Source of the DNA: a virus
Virus record (IMG/VR): IMGVR_UViG_3300042566_002057
Coordinates: 87,951-151,950 of that record
Direction: 5' to 3' (one strand)
DNA length: 64,000 nt
Within the stretch, counting starts at the first letter, position 1. Every line of letters begins with the position of its first letter. Below the pieces are notes generated by a model that worked only from the letters and a program-made list of their open reading frames with translations, did no database searches and was not told where the DNA came from. A program made the position numbers and the translations under genes. Of the stretch, positions 7,483 through 15,956 are shown one piece after another.

Positions 7483-9369
7483 ATGAGTAAAAAAGATGTA
7501 ATAATCGGAATTGACTTAGGAACAACAAACTCCTGTGTCGCAGTCGTAGAGGGCGGTGAGCCAATCGTAATCACAAATGCTGAAGGTAAAAGAACAACAC
7601 CATCTGTTGTAGGTTTTACCGACAAAGATCGAAAAATCGGAGATCCTGCTAAGCGTCAAGCAGTTACTAATCCAAAGAAAACAGTTTATTCAATTAAACG
7701 ATTCATTGGTAAAGATTTTTCAGTATGTAAAGATGAGGTAGGTAGAGTACCTTATGAAGTTACAAACGCTGGTGGTAATGTACCAGGTGTGAAAATTGAC
7801 GATCGTGTTTATACACCTCAAGAAGTTTCAGCAATGATTTTGCAAAAAATGAAAAAGACAGCAGAAGATTATCTTGGTCACGAAGTGAATAGAGCAGTAA
7901 TCACAGTACCAGCTTACTTCGGTGATGCTGAAAGAACTGCAACTATTGAAGCTGGTGAAATCGCTGGTCTTAAAGTTGAAAGAATTATCAATGAACCTAC
8001 AGCAGCCGCTTTAGCTTATGGTCTTGATAAGAAAAATACAGATGCTAAAATCTTAGTATTTGACTGTGGTGGTGGTACTCATGACGTATCTGTACTCGAA
8101 ATCGGTGACGGTGTATTTGAAGTAAAATCTACTGATGGTGATACTCACTTAGGTGGTGACGACTTTGATAACGCAATCATCAACTGGATGGTTGAAGAAT
8201 TTAAGAGTGAGCACAATATGGATTTATCAAAAGATCCTATGGCTTTACAACGTCTTAAAGAGGCGGCTGAAAAAGCTAAAATTGAACTTTCTTCAACATC
8301 ACAAAGTGAAATTAATCTTCCGTATATCACAGCTCAGGATGGAATGCCACTTCACTTTGTTAAACAATTGACTCGTTCTAAATTCGACCAAATGACAGCC
8401 AAATTGGTTGAAAGAACTATCGGTTGTGCTAAAAGTGCTCTTAAGTCAGCTGGACTTAAACCGTCTGAGATTGACGAAGTAATTCTTGTTGGTGGCTCAA
8501 CTCGTATTCCAGCAGTTCAAGAAGCACTTGAATCTTACATTGGAAAGAAACCAAACAAATCTGTTAATCCAGATGAAGTGGTTGCTTTAGGAGCGGCTAT
8601 TCAAGGAGCTGTTCTTACTGGAGGAATCACTGATGTTCTTCTTTTAGATGTAACTCCACTTTCATTGGGTATTGAAACTATGGGAAGTGTAATGACAAAA
8701 TTGATTGAAGCTAACACAACAATTCCGACCCGTAAGTCTGAAACGTTCTCTACAGCGGCTGACAATCAATCATCTGTAGAAATTCATGTTCTACAAGGTG
8801 AGCGTCCTATGGCAAAAGATAACCGTTCTTTGGGTCGTTTCCACTTAGATGGAATCATGCCAGCACCGAGAGGAATTCCTCAAATCGAAGTAACATTTGA
8901 TATTGATGCAAATGGAATTCTTTCTGTATCTGCAAAAGATAAGGCTTCTGGTAAAGAGAATACAATTCGTATTGAAGGTGGTTCTCAATTGACTAAAGAA
9001 GAAATCGAAAGAATGAAAGCAGAAGCTGAGGCAAATGCTGAAGCTGACAAACTTGAAAAAGAAAAAGTTGACAAACTGAATATGGCTGATAGTTTGATTT
9101 TCCAAACGGAAAAACAAATGAAAGAATTCGGTGAGAAGTTAACTGAAGAAGATAAGTCAGCAATTAATGTGGACTTAGACGCACTCAAAAAAGCTCACTC
9201 TGATAAAGATGTTGAATCTATTGAGGAAACTTCTAAAAAGTTGAATGAGACTTGGTCTACAATCTCAACCAGATTGTATCAAGAGTCTTCTCAACCAGAA
9301 CCAACAAATGAGGATAACTCTAATCCGAATGATGAGGTTCAAGACGCAGACTTTGAAGAAGTAAAGTAA
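7483..9369 (+). CDS. dnaK: DnaK (Hsp70) chaperone
   Basis: 628 residues, full length. The ATPase domain opens with [19 protein letters not shown] and contains the conserved [39 protein letters not shown] and [11 protein letters not shown] segments. The substrate-binding domain (from about residue 390) and a helical lid follow, ending in an acidic disordered tail DADFEEVK like that of bacterial DnaK. A phage Hsp70 is unusual; with GrpE at 252 it forms a partial chaperone machine, and no J-domain protein is visible in the window. It likely assists assembly or survival under stress (inference). The phage copy could derive from a Bacteroidota host. Confidence 0.97.
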   Translation: MSKKDVIIGIDLGTTNSCVAVVEGGEPIVITNAEGKRTTPSVVGFTDKDRKIGDPAKRQAVTNPKKTVYSIKRFIGKDFSVCKDEVGRVPYEVTNAGGNVPGVKIDDRVYTPQEVSAMILQKMKKTAEDYLGHEVNRAVITVPAYFGDAERTATIEAGEIAGLKVERIINEPTAAALAYGLDKKNTDAKILVFDCGGGTHDVSVLEIGDGVFEVKSTDGDTHLGGDDFDNAIINWMVEEFKSEHNMDLSKDPMALQRLKEAAEKAKIELSSTSQSEINLPYITAQDGMPLHFVKQLTRSKFDQMTAKLVERTIGCAKSALKSAGLKPSEIDEVILVGGSTRIPAVQEALESYIGKKPNKSVNPDEVVALGAAIQGAVLTGGITDVLLLDVTPLSLGIETMGSVMTKLIEANTTIPTRKSETFSTAADNQSSVEIHVLQGERPMAKDNRSLGRFHLDGIMPAPRGIPQIEVTFDIDANGILSVSAKDKASGKENTIRIEGGSQLTKEEIERMKAEAEANAEADKLEKEKVDKLNMADSLIFQTEKQMKEFGEKLTEEDKSAINVDLDALKKAHSDKDVESIEETSKKLNETWSTISTRLYQESSQPEPTNEDNSNPNDEVQDADFEEVK

Positions 9370-9380
9370 TATCTACTTTT

Positions 9381-9467
9381 AGGTCGTAAGTCAGGAGAAG
9401 GAACGGAGCAGAAACCTCTTAGAAATAAGGTAAGGAAACGAAAGCAAAAGAGCCTGATGTTTTGACC
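9381..9467 (+). ncRNA. structured RNA candidate between dnaK and its terminator
   Basis: A gene-free, purine-rich stretch. GGTC (9382-9385) can pair with GACC (9464-9467) and TCAGG (9391-9395) with CCTGA (9453-9457), closing a domain. Inside is a hairpin with a GAAA tetraloop, CTTA-GAAA-TAAG (9418-9429), plus A-rich single strands (GGAAACGAAAGC). This nested layout with a GNRA loop suggests a folded RNA rather than spacer. It could be a 3' UTR element of dnaK or a separate RNA. I do not recognise the family. Confidence 0.45.
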
Positions 9468-9494
9468 CCGTTCAAGTTAAAGATATGAAAAACT

Positions 9495-9525
9495 AAAAAA
9501 CCCAGTCAATATTGACTGGGTTTTT
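9495..9525. terminator. bidirectional terminator between dnaK and the 9529 gene
   Basis: A perfect palindrome CCCAGTCAAT/ATTGACTGGG (9501-9520) with A run on one side and T run on the other, so it can stop transcription from both converging directions. Confidence 0.88.
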
Positions 9526-9528
9526 CTT

Positions 9529-10764
9529 TTATAGTGAGTCGTAGTCTCCGCATGTACTTCTACATTCTCTGTCTAATCCAGAGTAATCAGAATCGTTTGT
9601 AATAACATTTTCATCTAAATTTAAGTAACTCATAGTATCCATATAAGGATAGTAATCCCAATCAACATCATCAGCGTGTACAACAATTCGACCTAATTTT
9701 CTATTTGTTCCATCTGTAATCTGTTCCCATTGTTCCATAGATTGAGAAGTTTTATACCACCATCCATTTTTCTCAGCAAATTGCTTAAACAGTTCTACAT
9801 CAGAATCGTGTGTGGTGTAGATTCTATCCATAAATTTAATAGGACTTCCCTCAAACTCAGCATCCCATAGAATTGCTCTACCTCTAATTTTGTCTGAAAC
9901 ATATTTATCACCAGTGATTGTGCCATTTTCTGAATAAAGAATGACCATAGATACTTGTTTATTGTTACAATAAATGTCAAAGTAAGATGAATTGACACTT
10001 GCCATACAAGAATTATTAAGAGTACCACCACCACTTTGATAATTATCTTCATCATACCAATTTGAAATATCATCACCTTTAACAACATCAAATTGTTTAA
10101 GAGCATCTTTAGCAAAATCGTAAGTTGCTTTATATTGATTAGTAAAATCTTCGATATCTTTGTCAGTGAATGCCACATTAGCACTTCTAAGTAAAGCTCT
10201 CACAAGTCTACCAATTTTCATATTGTTTCTTGAAGTTGACCAAACAGCTTTTATTTCTGGATCATTTACTTCTAAACAACTTTTATTTAATACAGTTAGT
10301 CTTGGATTTTCAACATCATACTCTTGAAATAGTACAAAAGTTTTTCCAGAAACTGAACTTATTGTTTCAGATAAAATAGTACCAAATATTCCAATATCAG
10401 GTGCCCAATTTGGTCTACCTTCTTTATTATAACCAAGTGCTTCAAATATTTTATTATTTTTATCACTATGAGTTAGATACTTACCTGATTCAACAACCAT
10501 CCAAGTTTCTGGTTTACCAGCGTAAAGCTCTTGAGCTTTTCTATCTGGTGTAAAACTAACAGCATCTTTCTCATCCGTTATGTCAATAAAGTTATATTGT
10601 ACTGGATAATCCTTTGAGTTTATTTTAATTAGTTCTGATGAAATCTTGTTACTATTAAACTTATTAATTAAGTTTATAAACTTTGATGAGAATACTACTT
10701 TAGATTCAAGTAGTAAATCATATATTTGGTTTTCTAATAAAAATTCGTTATATCTATTAATCAT
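9529..10764 (-). CDS. leader-tagged protein with PcfJ-like signature
   Basis: 411 residues. It starts MINRYNEFLLENQ, a leader variant with LLE before N. The C-terminal half has NNSCMASVNSSYFDIYCNN, RGRAILWDAEFEG and FMDRIYTTHDSDVELFKQFA, a set of motifs I associate with the C-terminal region of PcfJ-like mobile-element and phage proteins; the biochemical role of that region is not known to me. An AATATATA box lies about 23 nt upstream (10788-10795). The leader suggests it is packaged in the virion. The similarity is from memory of the motif pattern and should be tested. Confidence 0.5.
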   Translation of the reverse strand: MINRYNEFLLENQIYDLLLESKVVFSSKFINLINKFNSNKISSELIKINSKDYPVQYNFIDITDEKDAVSFTPDRKAQELYAGKPETWMVVESGKYLTHSDKNNKIFEALGYNKEGRPNWAPDIGIFGTILSETISSVSGKTFVLFQEYDVENPRLTVLNKSCLEVNDPEIKAVWSTSRNNMKIGRLVRALLRSANVAFTDKDIEDFTNQYKATYDFAKDALKQFDVVKGDDISNWYDEDNYQSGGGTLNNSCMASVNSSYFDIYCNNKQVSMVILYSENGTITGDKYVSDKIRGRAILWDAEFEGSPIKFMDRIYTTHDSDVELFKQFAEKNGWWYKTSQSMEQWEQITDGTNRKLGRIVVHADDVDWDYYPYMDTMSYLNLDENVITNDSDYSGLDRECRSTCGDYDSL

Positions 10765-10854
10765 AAAAAAATTATTTGTCTTAAAACTATATATTAATTA
10801 AGAATTTTCAATATTCAATTTTTTAACCAAAAATGTAAAATTATATATACCTAT

Positions 10855-11109
10855 GTGGAAGTTATTTTAGGAAAAATAATAAAGAAGAAAACTATCAAAA
10901 TAATCAAAACTATTGGTATTGATATTTTTGAGATTGTCATTAAAATGCCAATAAGTTTTATTGTATTTGACTCTATTGAATATGTAGAATCAACAGGTAA
11001 GATAATTCTTCACTATTGGGAAGAAGACTATGATATGAATTGTGATTTTGATGATTTAGAAAATGAAGATAAATTAAAAATCTATGAGATACTTTCTAAG
11101 TTCTTATAA
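10855..11109 (+). CDS. small hypothetical protein
   Basis: 84 residues from a GTG start, Ile/Lys-rich at the N-terminus (MEVILGKIIKKKTIKII), then acidic (HYWEEDYDMNCDFDDLEN). It ends EDKLKIYEILSKFL, only loosely like the C-terminal tag. It overlaps the convergent endolysin gene by six bases. Unknown function; the reading frame is plausible but weakly supported. Confidence 0.45.
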   Translation: MEVILGKIIKKKTIKIIKTIGIDIFEIVIKMPISFIVFDSIEYVESTGKIILHYWEEDYDMNCDFDDLENEDKLKIYEILSKFL

Positions 11110-12135
11110 ACTATTTAACATATCAATCAACTCTTTCTGTGGAAAGATGTCAAATTTATCTTTTCTAACTTGAGTATGGCTTCTTAGACCACCTAAACTA
11201 AACCACTTTTCATCATAGTTAAACCAGTCTTCATTATAAATTCCTTTTTCAATTTCAATTCCCCAACGGTTCTGTAAATAAGTAATTAGTTTAGATAAAG
11301 AGTCTAATTGTTTATCTGTATATTTTTCCCAATATTTATAACCTCTAAATGAATTAGAAAGTTCTACAACATCTTTTTCTGAGATTGTTTTATTAACATA
11401 GTTTAGAAATCTACCATCTCTACTCATCGTAAGAGGTCCATAGTTACAAAGTTCAATTGAAATTGATTTTGAGTTTAACTCTTCACTATTTTTGTGATTT
11501 ACTCCTAAATGATAACCCCAGTATCTATCATCTATAGCTCTTAATATTCTACCATCCCATAAAACTTCATTTGTTGAAGAAGATTTTCTTCCAATTACAT
11601 AATGAGTACCTACTCTTAATGGTTTAGGAACACCATTGGAATCTAAAACCGAATTTCCGTTAGAATCTTTTACATAATCTTTTTCCCAACCACCTATTGT
11701 CCAATCTGGTCTTGAACCACCAGCTGTATGATGTAACCAAATTGTATTTTTCTTTGTTTGTTTTTTAATGAACTCTTCTTCTTTTAATAAACAATCGTTA
11801 ATAACTAAACCATTGTCTCCGATATATGACACATCAAATGGAATATCTTTTACCGTAATAGGAACTTTATTCAATGATTCCATTTTAGAATTTTCAAGTT
11901 GAAGAGGTGTTGGATTTGGATTGTGATGTAAAATATGACTCCAAGTTTGTGGACCAACAACTCCATCAGGTCTTAAATCAACTCTTCTCTGAAAATTAGT
12001 AACTGCTAAAAGTGTATTTTGTCCAAAATATCCGTCAATTCTATCTTTAAATAAACCAAAATCTTTTAATTTGTTTTGTACAAATCTAACGTCATCTCCT
12101 GACATTCTTAACATTATAATTCTCTGCAGTTTCAT
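11104..12135 (-). CDS. endolysin: peptidoglycan-binding plus N-acetylmuramoyl-L-alanine amidase
   Basis: 343 residues. Residues about 8-70 form a PG_binding_1 domain (GDDVRFVQNKLKDFGLF, IDGYFGQNTLLAVTNFQ, PDGVVGPQTW). An amidase_2-type domain follows with H135-H136 in IWLHHTAGG, GTHYVIGR, SISIELCNYGP and the late SHTQVRKDKFDIFP segment (H320) expected to complete the zinc site. It would cut the bond between muramic acid and the stem peptide to lyse the host. No signal peptide is visible, so export needs a holin or other route. It is coupled to the upstream 12135 gene through an ATGA overlap. Confidence 0.9.
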   Translation of the reverse strand: MKLQRIIMLRMSGDDVRFVQNKLKDFGLFKDRIDGYFGQNTLLAVTNFQRRVDLRPDGVVGPQTWSHILHHNPNPTPLQLENSKMESLNKVPITVKDIPFDVSYIGDNGLVINDCLLKEEEFIKKQTKKNTIWLHHTAGGSRPDWTIGGWEKDYVKDSNGNSVLDSNGVPKPLRVGTHYVIGRKSSSTNEVLWDGRILRAIDDRYWGYHLGVNHKNSEELNSKSISIELCNYGPLTMSRDGRFLNYVNKTISEKDVVELSNSFRGYKYWEKYTDKQLDSLSKLITYLQNRWGIEIEKGIYNEDWFNYDEKWFSLGGLRSHTQVRKDKFDIFPQKELIDMLNSL

Positions 12136-12650
12136 TATGAAAAATTATTTTTATATCTTTCTTTTTGTTTCTTTTCTAAGTATGCTTTAACATCAGCATA
12201 TGTCACACTACCTGGATTGGTAAACACTTTTTCCGGATCTCCTTCTGAGACAGGCTCTAGTTTTCTAAGTTCTTCATTTTTCACTTTTTCTTCATACTTT
12301 AAATCAACATCTTTAAGTAAGAATCCAATATAGTGGTCAATTCCTTTTTCTTTTGTTAATTTTTTATCAAATGTGTAAAGAAATTCCTCAAAAGTATCTC
12401 CTGTATAAAGCGCAAATGTATCGTCTTTAATTAAGTGATCTACATAAAACTTTACGTCACCGACATTACCCTGAGCATAAATTGTAGTTTTATATTGATT
12501 CTGATAAAAGAATGCAAACTCATCCTTTCTATTCATATCTCTTCTACCACTTTTATCTACGGTAATAACAAGACCTAAATTTTGTCTAAAATATTTTGAA
12601 GTTTTAAAAACTTGTGCTACTTGATAAGAAGTAATTATATTGATTGCCAT
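12135..12650 (-). CDS. hypothetical protein coupled to the endolysin
   Basis: 171 residues, alpha/beta N-terminus (MAINIITSYQVAQVFKTSKYF), then YAQGNVGDVKFYVDHL, and a charged C-terminal part with PGSVTYADVKAYLEKKQKERY. It has no membrane segment, so it is not an obvious holin. Its stop overlaps the endolysin start, which suggests joint late expression. Function unknown. Confidence 0.55.
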   Translation of the reverse strand: MAINIITSYQVAQVFKTSKYFRQNLGLVITVDKSGRRDMNRKDEFAFFYQNQYKTTIYAQGNVGDVKFYVDHLIKDDTFALYTGDTFEEFLYTFDKKLTKEKGIDHYIGFLLKDVDLKYEEKVKNEELRKLEPVSEGDPEKVFTNPGSVTYADVKAYLEKKQKERYKNNFS

Positions 12651-12678
12651 ACATTATTTATTAAAAAAATGTACCTTC

Positions 12679-13242
12679 CTATTCAGTTTCTATCTTGAAT
12701 TCTTCATCATTATCATCAAATGTTTCATCTAACTCTAACTTTAAGTCAATAATTAAATCTTCAGAAATTTTCTTAATCTCTGTGTTTTTAGATATTTGAC
12801 CCATTATCTCAAAGTTAGCAGCGATATCATACTTTTTAAATTTGATATAACAATTTTTTATATCGTCTATTGTGAAATCTTTGTTTGGATCTTTTGGTAA
12901 AGCTTCTTTTAAGTCAATCATTATAATCATAGTGTACATAAAATCAGCATCTTGAAATGTTACACTTAACGAATCATATAACTTAGAGTATTTAGAAATT
13001 TCAGAGTTTTCTAATCTTAAACCTAAGTCTTTAAAAGACATCTTTGACTTATCTTTAGCGTCTTCTTTAGCTTTCTTTATTGATTTTGTTGTTTCTTCTT
13101 CTGGCTCTCTATCCGATCCTTCATACTCAAACATCTTATCAATCTTTCTTTTAAGTTGACTTAGTAAAGTAGAGATATAAGTTTCTGGAGTATCATTCAA
13201 TAATTCCTCTTTGATAAACTCTGTAAATTTAATAACTTTCAT
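12679..13242 (-). CDS. hypothetical virion-type protein with N-terminal leader tag
   Basis: 187 residues starting MKVIKFTEFIKEELLND, a leader with IKE as possible protease site. The remainder is charged and helical, rich in Lys/Glu/Asp (EPEEETTKSIKKAKEDAKDK), with an acidic tail. Such composition is typical of internal head or scaffold-like proteins but not diagnostic. The AATATATA octamer (13247-13254) ends exactly 4 nt before the ATG. It is the first gene of the minus-strand run that leads into the endolysin. Confidence 0.58.
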   Translation of the reverse strand: MKVIKFTEFIKEELLNDTPETYISTLLSQLKRKIDKMFEYEGSDREPEEETTKSIKKAKEDAKDKSKMSFKDLGLRLENSEISKYSKLYDSLSVTFQDADFMYTMIIMIDLKEALPKDPNKDFTIDDIKNCYIKFKKYDIAANFEIMGQISKNTEIKKISEDLIIDLKLELDETFDDNDEEFKIETE

Positions 13243-13243
13243 A

Positions 13244-13275
13244 TTGTATATATTAAATATTTATCCTTATATTTG
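13244..13275 (+). promoter_or_regulatory. Bacteroidota-type promoter for the UV endonuclease
   Basis: TTG (13244-13246), 21 nt, TATATTTG (13268-13275), and the ATG at 13281 after 5 nt. The upstream part overlaps the late-type box of the divergent 12679 gene. Confidence 0.65.
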
Positions 13276-13280
13276 TAACT

Positions 13281-14207
13281 ATGATGAAAAATATAGGGTA
13301 TTGTTGCATTCCAATGGGTTGTAATGTCGGTCTTAAAAAGAAAGAACAAATTACAGTAAACAGAGGAATGGTTCGTAAAACATTTGATGCTAAAGGATTA
13401 CCTTATGTGTCTGAGTTAGTTATTGAGAATCTTAAAGATACTCTCAAAGTATTAGACTATAATCTTAAAAATCATATCTACATCTATCGTTTGAGTTCAG
13501 ACTCTTTTCCTTGGATGTCTGAGTATGAGTTTTCTGACTTACCAAACTTTAATGTAATACAAAATCTTATGACTAAAATTGGTGATAAGATTAAATCAAA
13601 TGGTATTCGTTGCTCGTATCACCCAGGTCCTTTCAATGTTTTGGCAAGTGAGAACCCATCTGTTGTAGAAAAAACAATCAAAGAATTAAATAAACATGCT
13701 GAACTTATGGATATGATGGGTTTAGACCAAACTACATTCTATCCAATCAATATTCATATCAATACTACTCAACCAACGAGAGAAGAAGCGGCTCAACGAT
13801 TTGTTGATAGGTTTCCACTTCTTTCTGAGTCTTGTAAGAAAAGACTTACTCTTGAGAATGATGATTCACCAAATCAATACTCTGTAAAGATTTTACATGA
13901 TTTAGTTCATACTAAGATTGGTATTCCAATTGTGTTTGACCAACATCACTTTAATTATGGTCCACAAGACCAATCAATGGAAGAGGCTTTGAAATTGGCT
14001 CACTCTACTTGGTCTACAAGAGTAATGACACATATGAGTTCGCCAAAAACATTAGAAGATAATTCTGGTAAACAAACCGCACATGCTGACTACATCTATG
14101 AAGAAATTAAAACATTTGGTCTTGACTTTGATACAGAGATTGAAGCGAAAGCAAAAGACCTCGCAGTTATCAGATACAGACAACAATTTAAAGTTCTCAA
14201 AGGGTGA
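13281..14207 (+). CDS. uvsE: UvdE/UvsE-type UV damage endonuclease
   Basis: 308 residues of a TIM-barrel UV damage endonuclease, which nicks DNA 5' of UV photoproducts. Family features include the start IGYCCIPMGCN, YRLSSDSFPW, RCSYHPGPFNVLAS, the LTLENDDSPNQYS segment and IPIVFDQHHFNYG, carrying the His/Glu/Asp metal ligands, plus THMSSPK near the end. It gives the phage direct DNA repair independent of host excision genes. It has its own host-type promoter with only 5 nt before ATG. The end overlaps the next frame widely (see 14083). Confidence 0.92.
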   Translation: MMKNIGYCCIPMGCNVGLKKKEQITVNRGMVRKTFDAKGLPYVSELVIENLKDTLKVLDYNLKNHIYIYRLSSDSFPWMSEYEFSDLPNFNVIQNLMTKIGDKIKSNGIRCSYHPGPFNVLASENPSVVEKTIKELNKHAELMDMMGLDQTTFYPINIHINTTQPTREEAAQRFVDRFPLLSESCKKRLTLENDDSPNQYSVKILHDLVHTKIGIPIVFDQHHFNYGPQDQSMEEALKLAHSTWSTRVMTHMSSPKTLEDNSGKQTAHADYIYEEIKTFGLDFDTEIEAKAKDLAVIRYRQQFKVLKG

Positions 14208-14409
14208 TTTTGTTAGAATATTTACTGAACCTGATGGTATCTGGTCGGTTTCATTTACTGGTAAAATAATCGACTACGAATCTGGGTTAAAAGAACCTGT
14301 TTACATAGTTGAGACTTATTCATCTAATCTTAGGTTTCCGGAATCGGCGTTAAAACATAACAATCCAGATGATGAAAGAGATTGGAAACTTAAACAATTA
14401 TTAAAATGA
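14083..14409 (+). CDS. small SH3-like protein with C-terminal tag, overlapping uvsE
   Basis: Only the part from about 14180 onward looks like a folded domain: FSKGDFVRIFTEPDG, then beta strands to YIVETYSSNLRFPESAL, and the tag ERDWKLKQLLK at the end. The in-frame ATG codons (14083, 14098) lie inside uvsE, giving a 125-nt overlap, and the intervening residues look like out-of-frame uvsE. The true start is therefore uncertain: a non-ATG start near the uvsE end, or a +1 shift at GGG-TGA that would fuse it to UvsE. Related SH3-like tagged proteins lie at 14406, 40059 and 42120. Confidence 0.5.
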   Translation: MLTTSMKKLKHLVLTLIQRLKRKQKTSQLSDTDNNLKFSKGDFVRIFTEPDGIWSVSFTGKIIDYESGLKEPVYIVETYSSNLRFPESALKHNNPDDERDWKLKQLLK

Positions 14410-14723
14410 TAAAAAGACTATTATCTATATTCAAGAAAAATAAAGTAGAAAATAACTATGGTTATATCAAATTTGATAAAGGTGACGAAGTTAAAGTAAC
14501 TATCTACTCAGAGATACCAGAATTTTGGTATGTTGGTGAAGTATTAGATATTAATGCTAGATATGTTATACCTTCAATTGAATCAAGTTGGCAAGTAGAA
14601 TATTATGTTGTTTTTATTAATAGTATGAATGACAAAGTGACCGAATGGTTCTCAGAATCACAGTTGATGAAATACTCTTTACAAGAAGAACGTAACTCAC
14701 GAATAGAACAGATATTAAACTAA
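14406..14723 (+). CDS. SH3-like small protein with C-terminal tag
   Basis: 105 residues. A basic N-terminus (MIKRLLSIFKKNKVEN) precedes a beta-barrel-like domain with KFDKGDEVKV and EYYVVFINSMND, ending ERNSRIEQILN, a close match to the shared C-terminal tag. It overlaps the previous gene by ATGA and is closed by a bidirectional terminator, so uvsE and two tagged proteins form one operon. Function unknown. Confidence 0.6.
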   Translation: MIKRLLSIFKKNKVENNYGYIKFDKGDEVKVTIYSEIPEFWYVGEVLDINARYVIPSIESSWQVEYYVVFINSMNDKVTEWFSESQLMKYSLQEERNSRIEQILN

Positions 14724-14752
14724 AAAAGAGAGTCATTGACTCTCTTTTTTTT
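14722..14752. terminator. bidirectional terminator
   Basis: GAGAGTC-ATT-GACTCTC stem flanked by A6 and T8 runs, between the convergent 14406 gene and the thioesterase gene. Confidence 0.88.
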
Positions 14753-15197
14753 ACACGTTTTCCTTTTCTAATTCTTCTGGGTGTAGTAGACCTCTTCGAT
14801 ATTTTTTGAATCTTTCTTCATATCGAGTTTTAACTCTATCTGATATTGGAATAGGAAGACCCTCTTCATCTAACTTAACAAAAACCATTTTTGTTGAGCA
14901 AACTAGATTTTGCCTTCCGGTGTGGACATTGTGTTTTCTAGCCTCTAGATTAATCGTAATTGAAGTTTTACCAAACTTATCAACAGATGCGTATATCTTT
15001 AATAGGTTTCCTACTTTAACTGGGCTTTGGAAAACCACCTCTTCTATCTTTTTAGTTACCATTTTTGCTGAATCACAGATCTGACAAGCGTAAGCAGCGG
15101 CAGCCTCATCTAAAAAAGACATCATATTTCCACCAAACAGATTTCCGTGTACTCCTAAGTCTAATGCCATACAAATTTTTGTTGTAACAAGTTCCAT
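14751..15197 (-). CDS. acyl-CoA thioesterase (hotdog fold, YciA/BACH type)
   Basis: 148 residues matching a single hotdog acyl-CoA hydrolase. NLFGGNMMSFLDEAAAAYA carries the N-x-x-GG-x-x-x-x-x-x-D pattern on the catalytic helix and EVVFQSPVKVGNLLKIYA the following strands; LEARKHNVHTGRQNLVCST is also typical. Such enzymes cleave acyl-CoA to free acid and CoA. Its reason in a phage is unclear; membrane or CoA-pool remodelling is possible. It is the last gene of the long minus-strand block, 30 nt after the sugar kinase. Confidence 0.88.
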   Translation of the reverse strand: MELVTTKICMALDLGVHGNLFGGNMMSFLDEAAAAYACQICDSAKMVTKKIEEVVFQSPVKVGNLLKIYASVDKFGKTSITINLEARKHNVHTGRQNLVCSTKMVFVKLDEEGLPIPISDRVKTRYEERFKKYRRGLLHPEELEKENV

Positions 15198-15227
15198 ATT
15201 AATTATATAGATTATTGGAAATTAAGT

Positions 15228-15956
15228 TTAGAATGGAGTCGCTACCCCTCTTTTAGAAACAACAATTGCAGACATTTTATTTGCAAAAATTATTGATTCT
15301 TCAATATTCTGAGTTTGATAGAATTTTAGAATAAATGAAGATGTAAAAGTATCACCAGCTCCACTAACATCTATAGTTTCCTGTGGATTGTCACTTGAGT
15401 ATATTTTAGAATTAAACATAGAACCTTTACTTCCTAAAGTCACTATGATATTATCAGATGATATATCTTGATTAGAATTATATTCAGACTCATTTAACTT
15501 AACAAATGTAAAGTCAGAAGTAACATTTGATTTTAGTTTTCTTTTAGAATCTAATATAGATAATTTAGATTTTTTAGATATTGTAATTAAATCATCATCA
15601 CTTAAGAATCCTTTGTTATAATCACTAACAATGATAATATCAAAAGTATCAAACTCAATTATGTCTTCAAATTTAGATATAAATTGATCACCCTCATCTA
15701 ATCTTATGAACATATGATTAGACTTTTTTTCAATAAACCTGGACTTATTTATTATTTCTCTTTGATGTATATGAGTTATATTTATTTCAGAACTAATTGA
15801 TTTGAGATTTCTCACGACGTTTCCTGACATACCTTCATTCTCAATTATTTCAATTGGTCTTAGAATAGGGACTGGTGCCTCCGGGCAAAATCTTGGGACT
15901 TCGCAGTAAACAAATTTATCACTGCATGTTTCACCTATCACTAAAATTTTTATCAT
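15228..15956 (-). CDS. PfkB-family sugar kinase, heptose-7-phosphate kinase-like
   Basis: 242 residues, shorter than the usual ~310. The N-terminus VIGETCSDKFVYCEVPRFCPEAPVPILRP is characteristic of the RfaE/HldE kinase domain, and the anion-hole signature appears as DVSGAGDTFTSSF near the end with the catalytic Asp. Members phosphorylate D-glycero-D-manno-heptose 7-phosphate or similar sugars with ATP. A matching nucleotidyltransferase domain is encoded separately at 4209. It overlaps the 15956 gene at one base, so they are coupled. The substrate is inferred. Confidence 0.82.
   Translation of the reverse strand: MIKILVIGETCSDKFVYCEVPRFCPEAPVPILRPIEIIENEGMSGNVVRNLKSISSEINITHIHQREIINKSRFIEKKSNHMFIRLDEGDQFISKFEDIIEFDTFDIIIVSDYNKGFLSDDDLITISKKSKLSILDSKRKLKSNVTSDFTFVKLNESEYNSNQDISSDNIIVTLGSKGSMFNSKIYSSDNPQETIDVSGAGDTFTSSFILKFYQTQNIEESIIFANKMSAIVVSKRGVATPF

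Noticed and set aside
8145-9188. Several antisense frames inside dnaK
   Set aside because: dnaK is full length with all family motifs, so these are shadows.
9453-9459. CTGATG and nearby CGAAA suggested a hammerhead ribozyme
   Set aside because: The core CUGANGA is not complete and the strand order does not fit the three-helix hammerhead.
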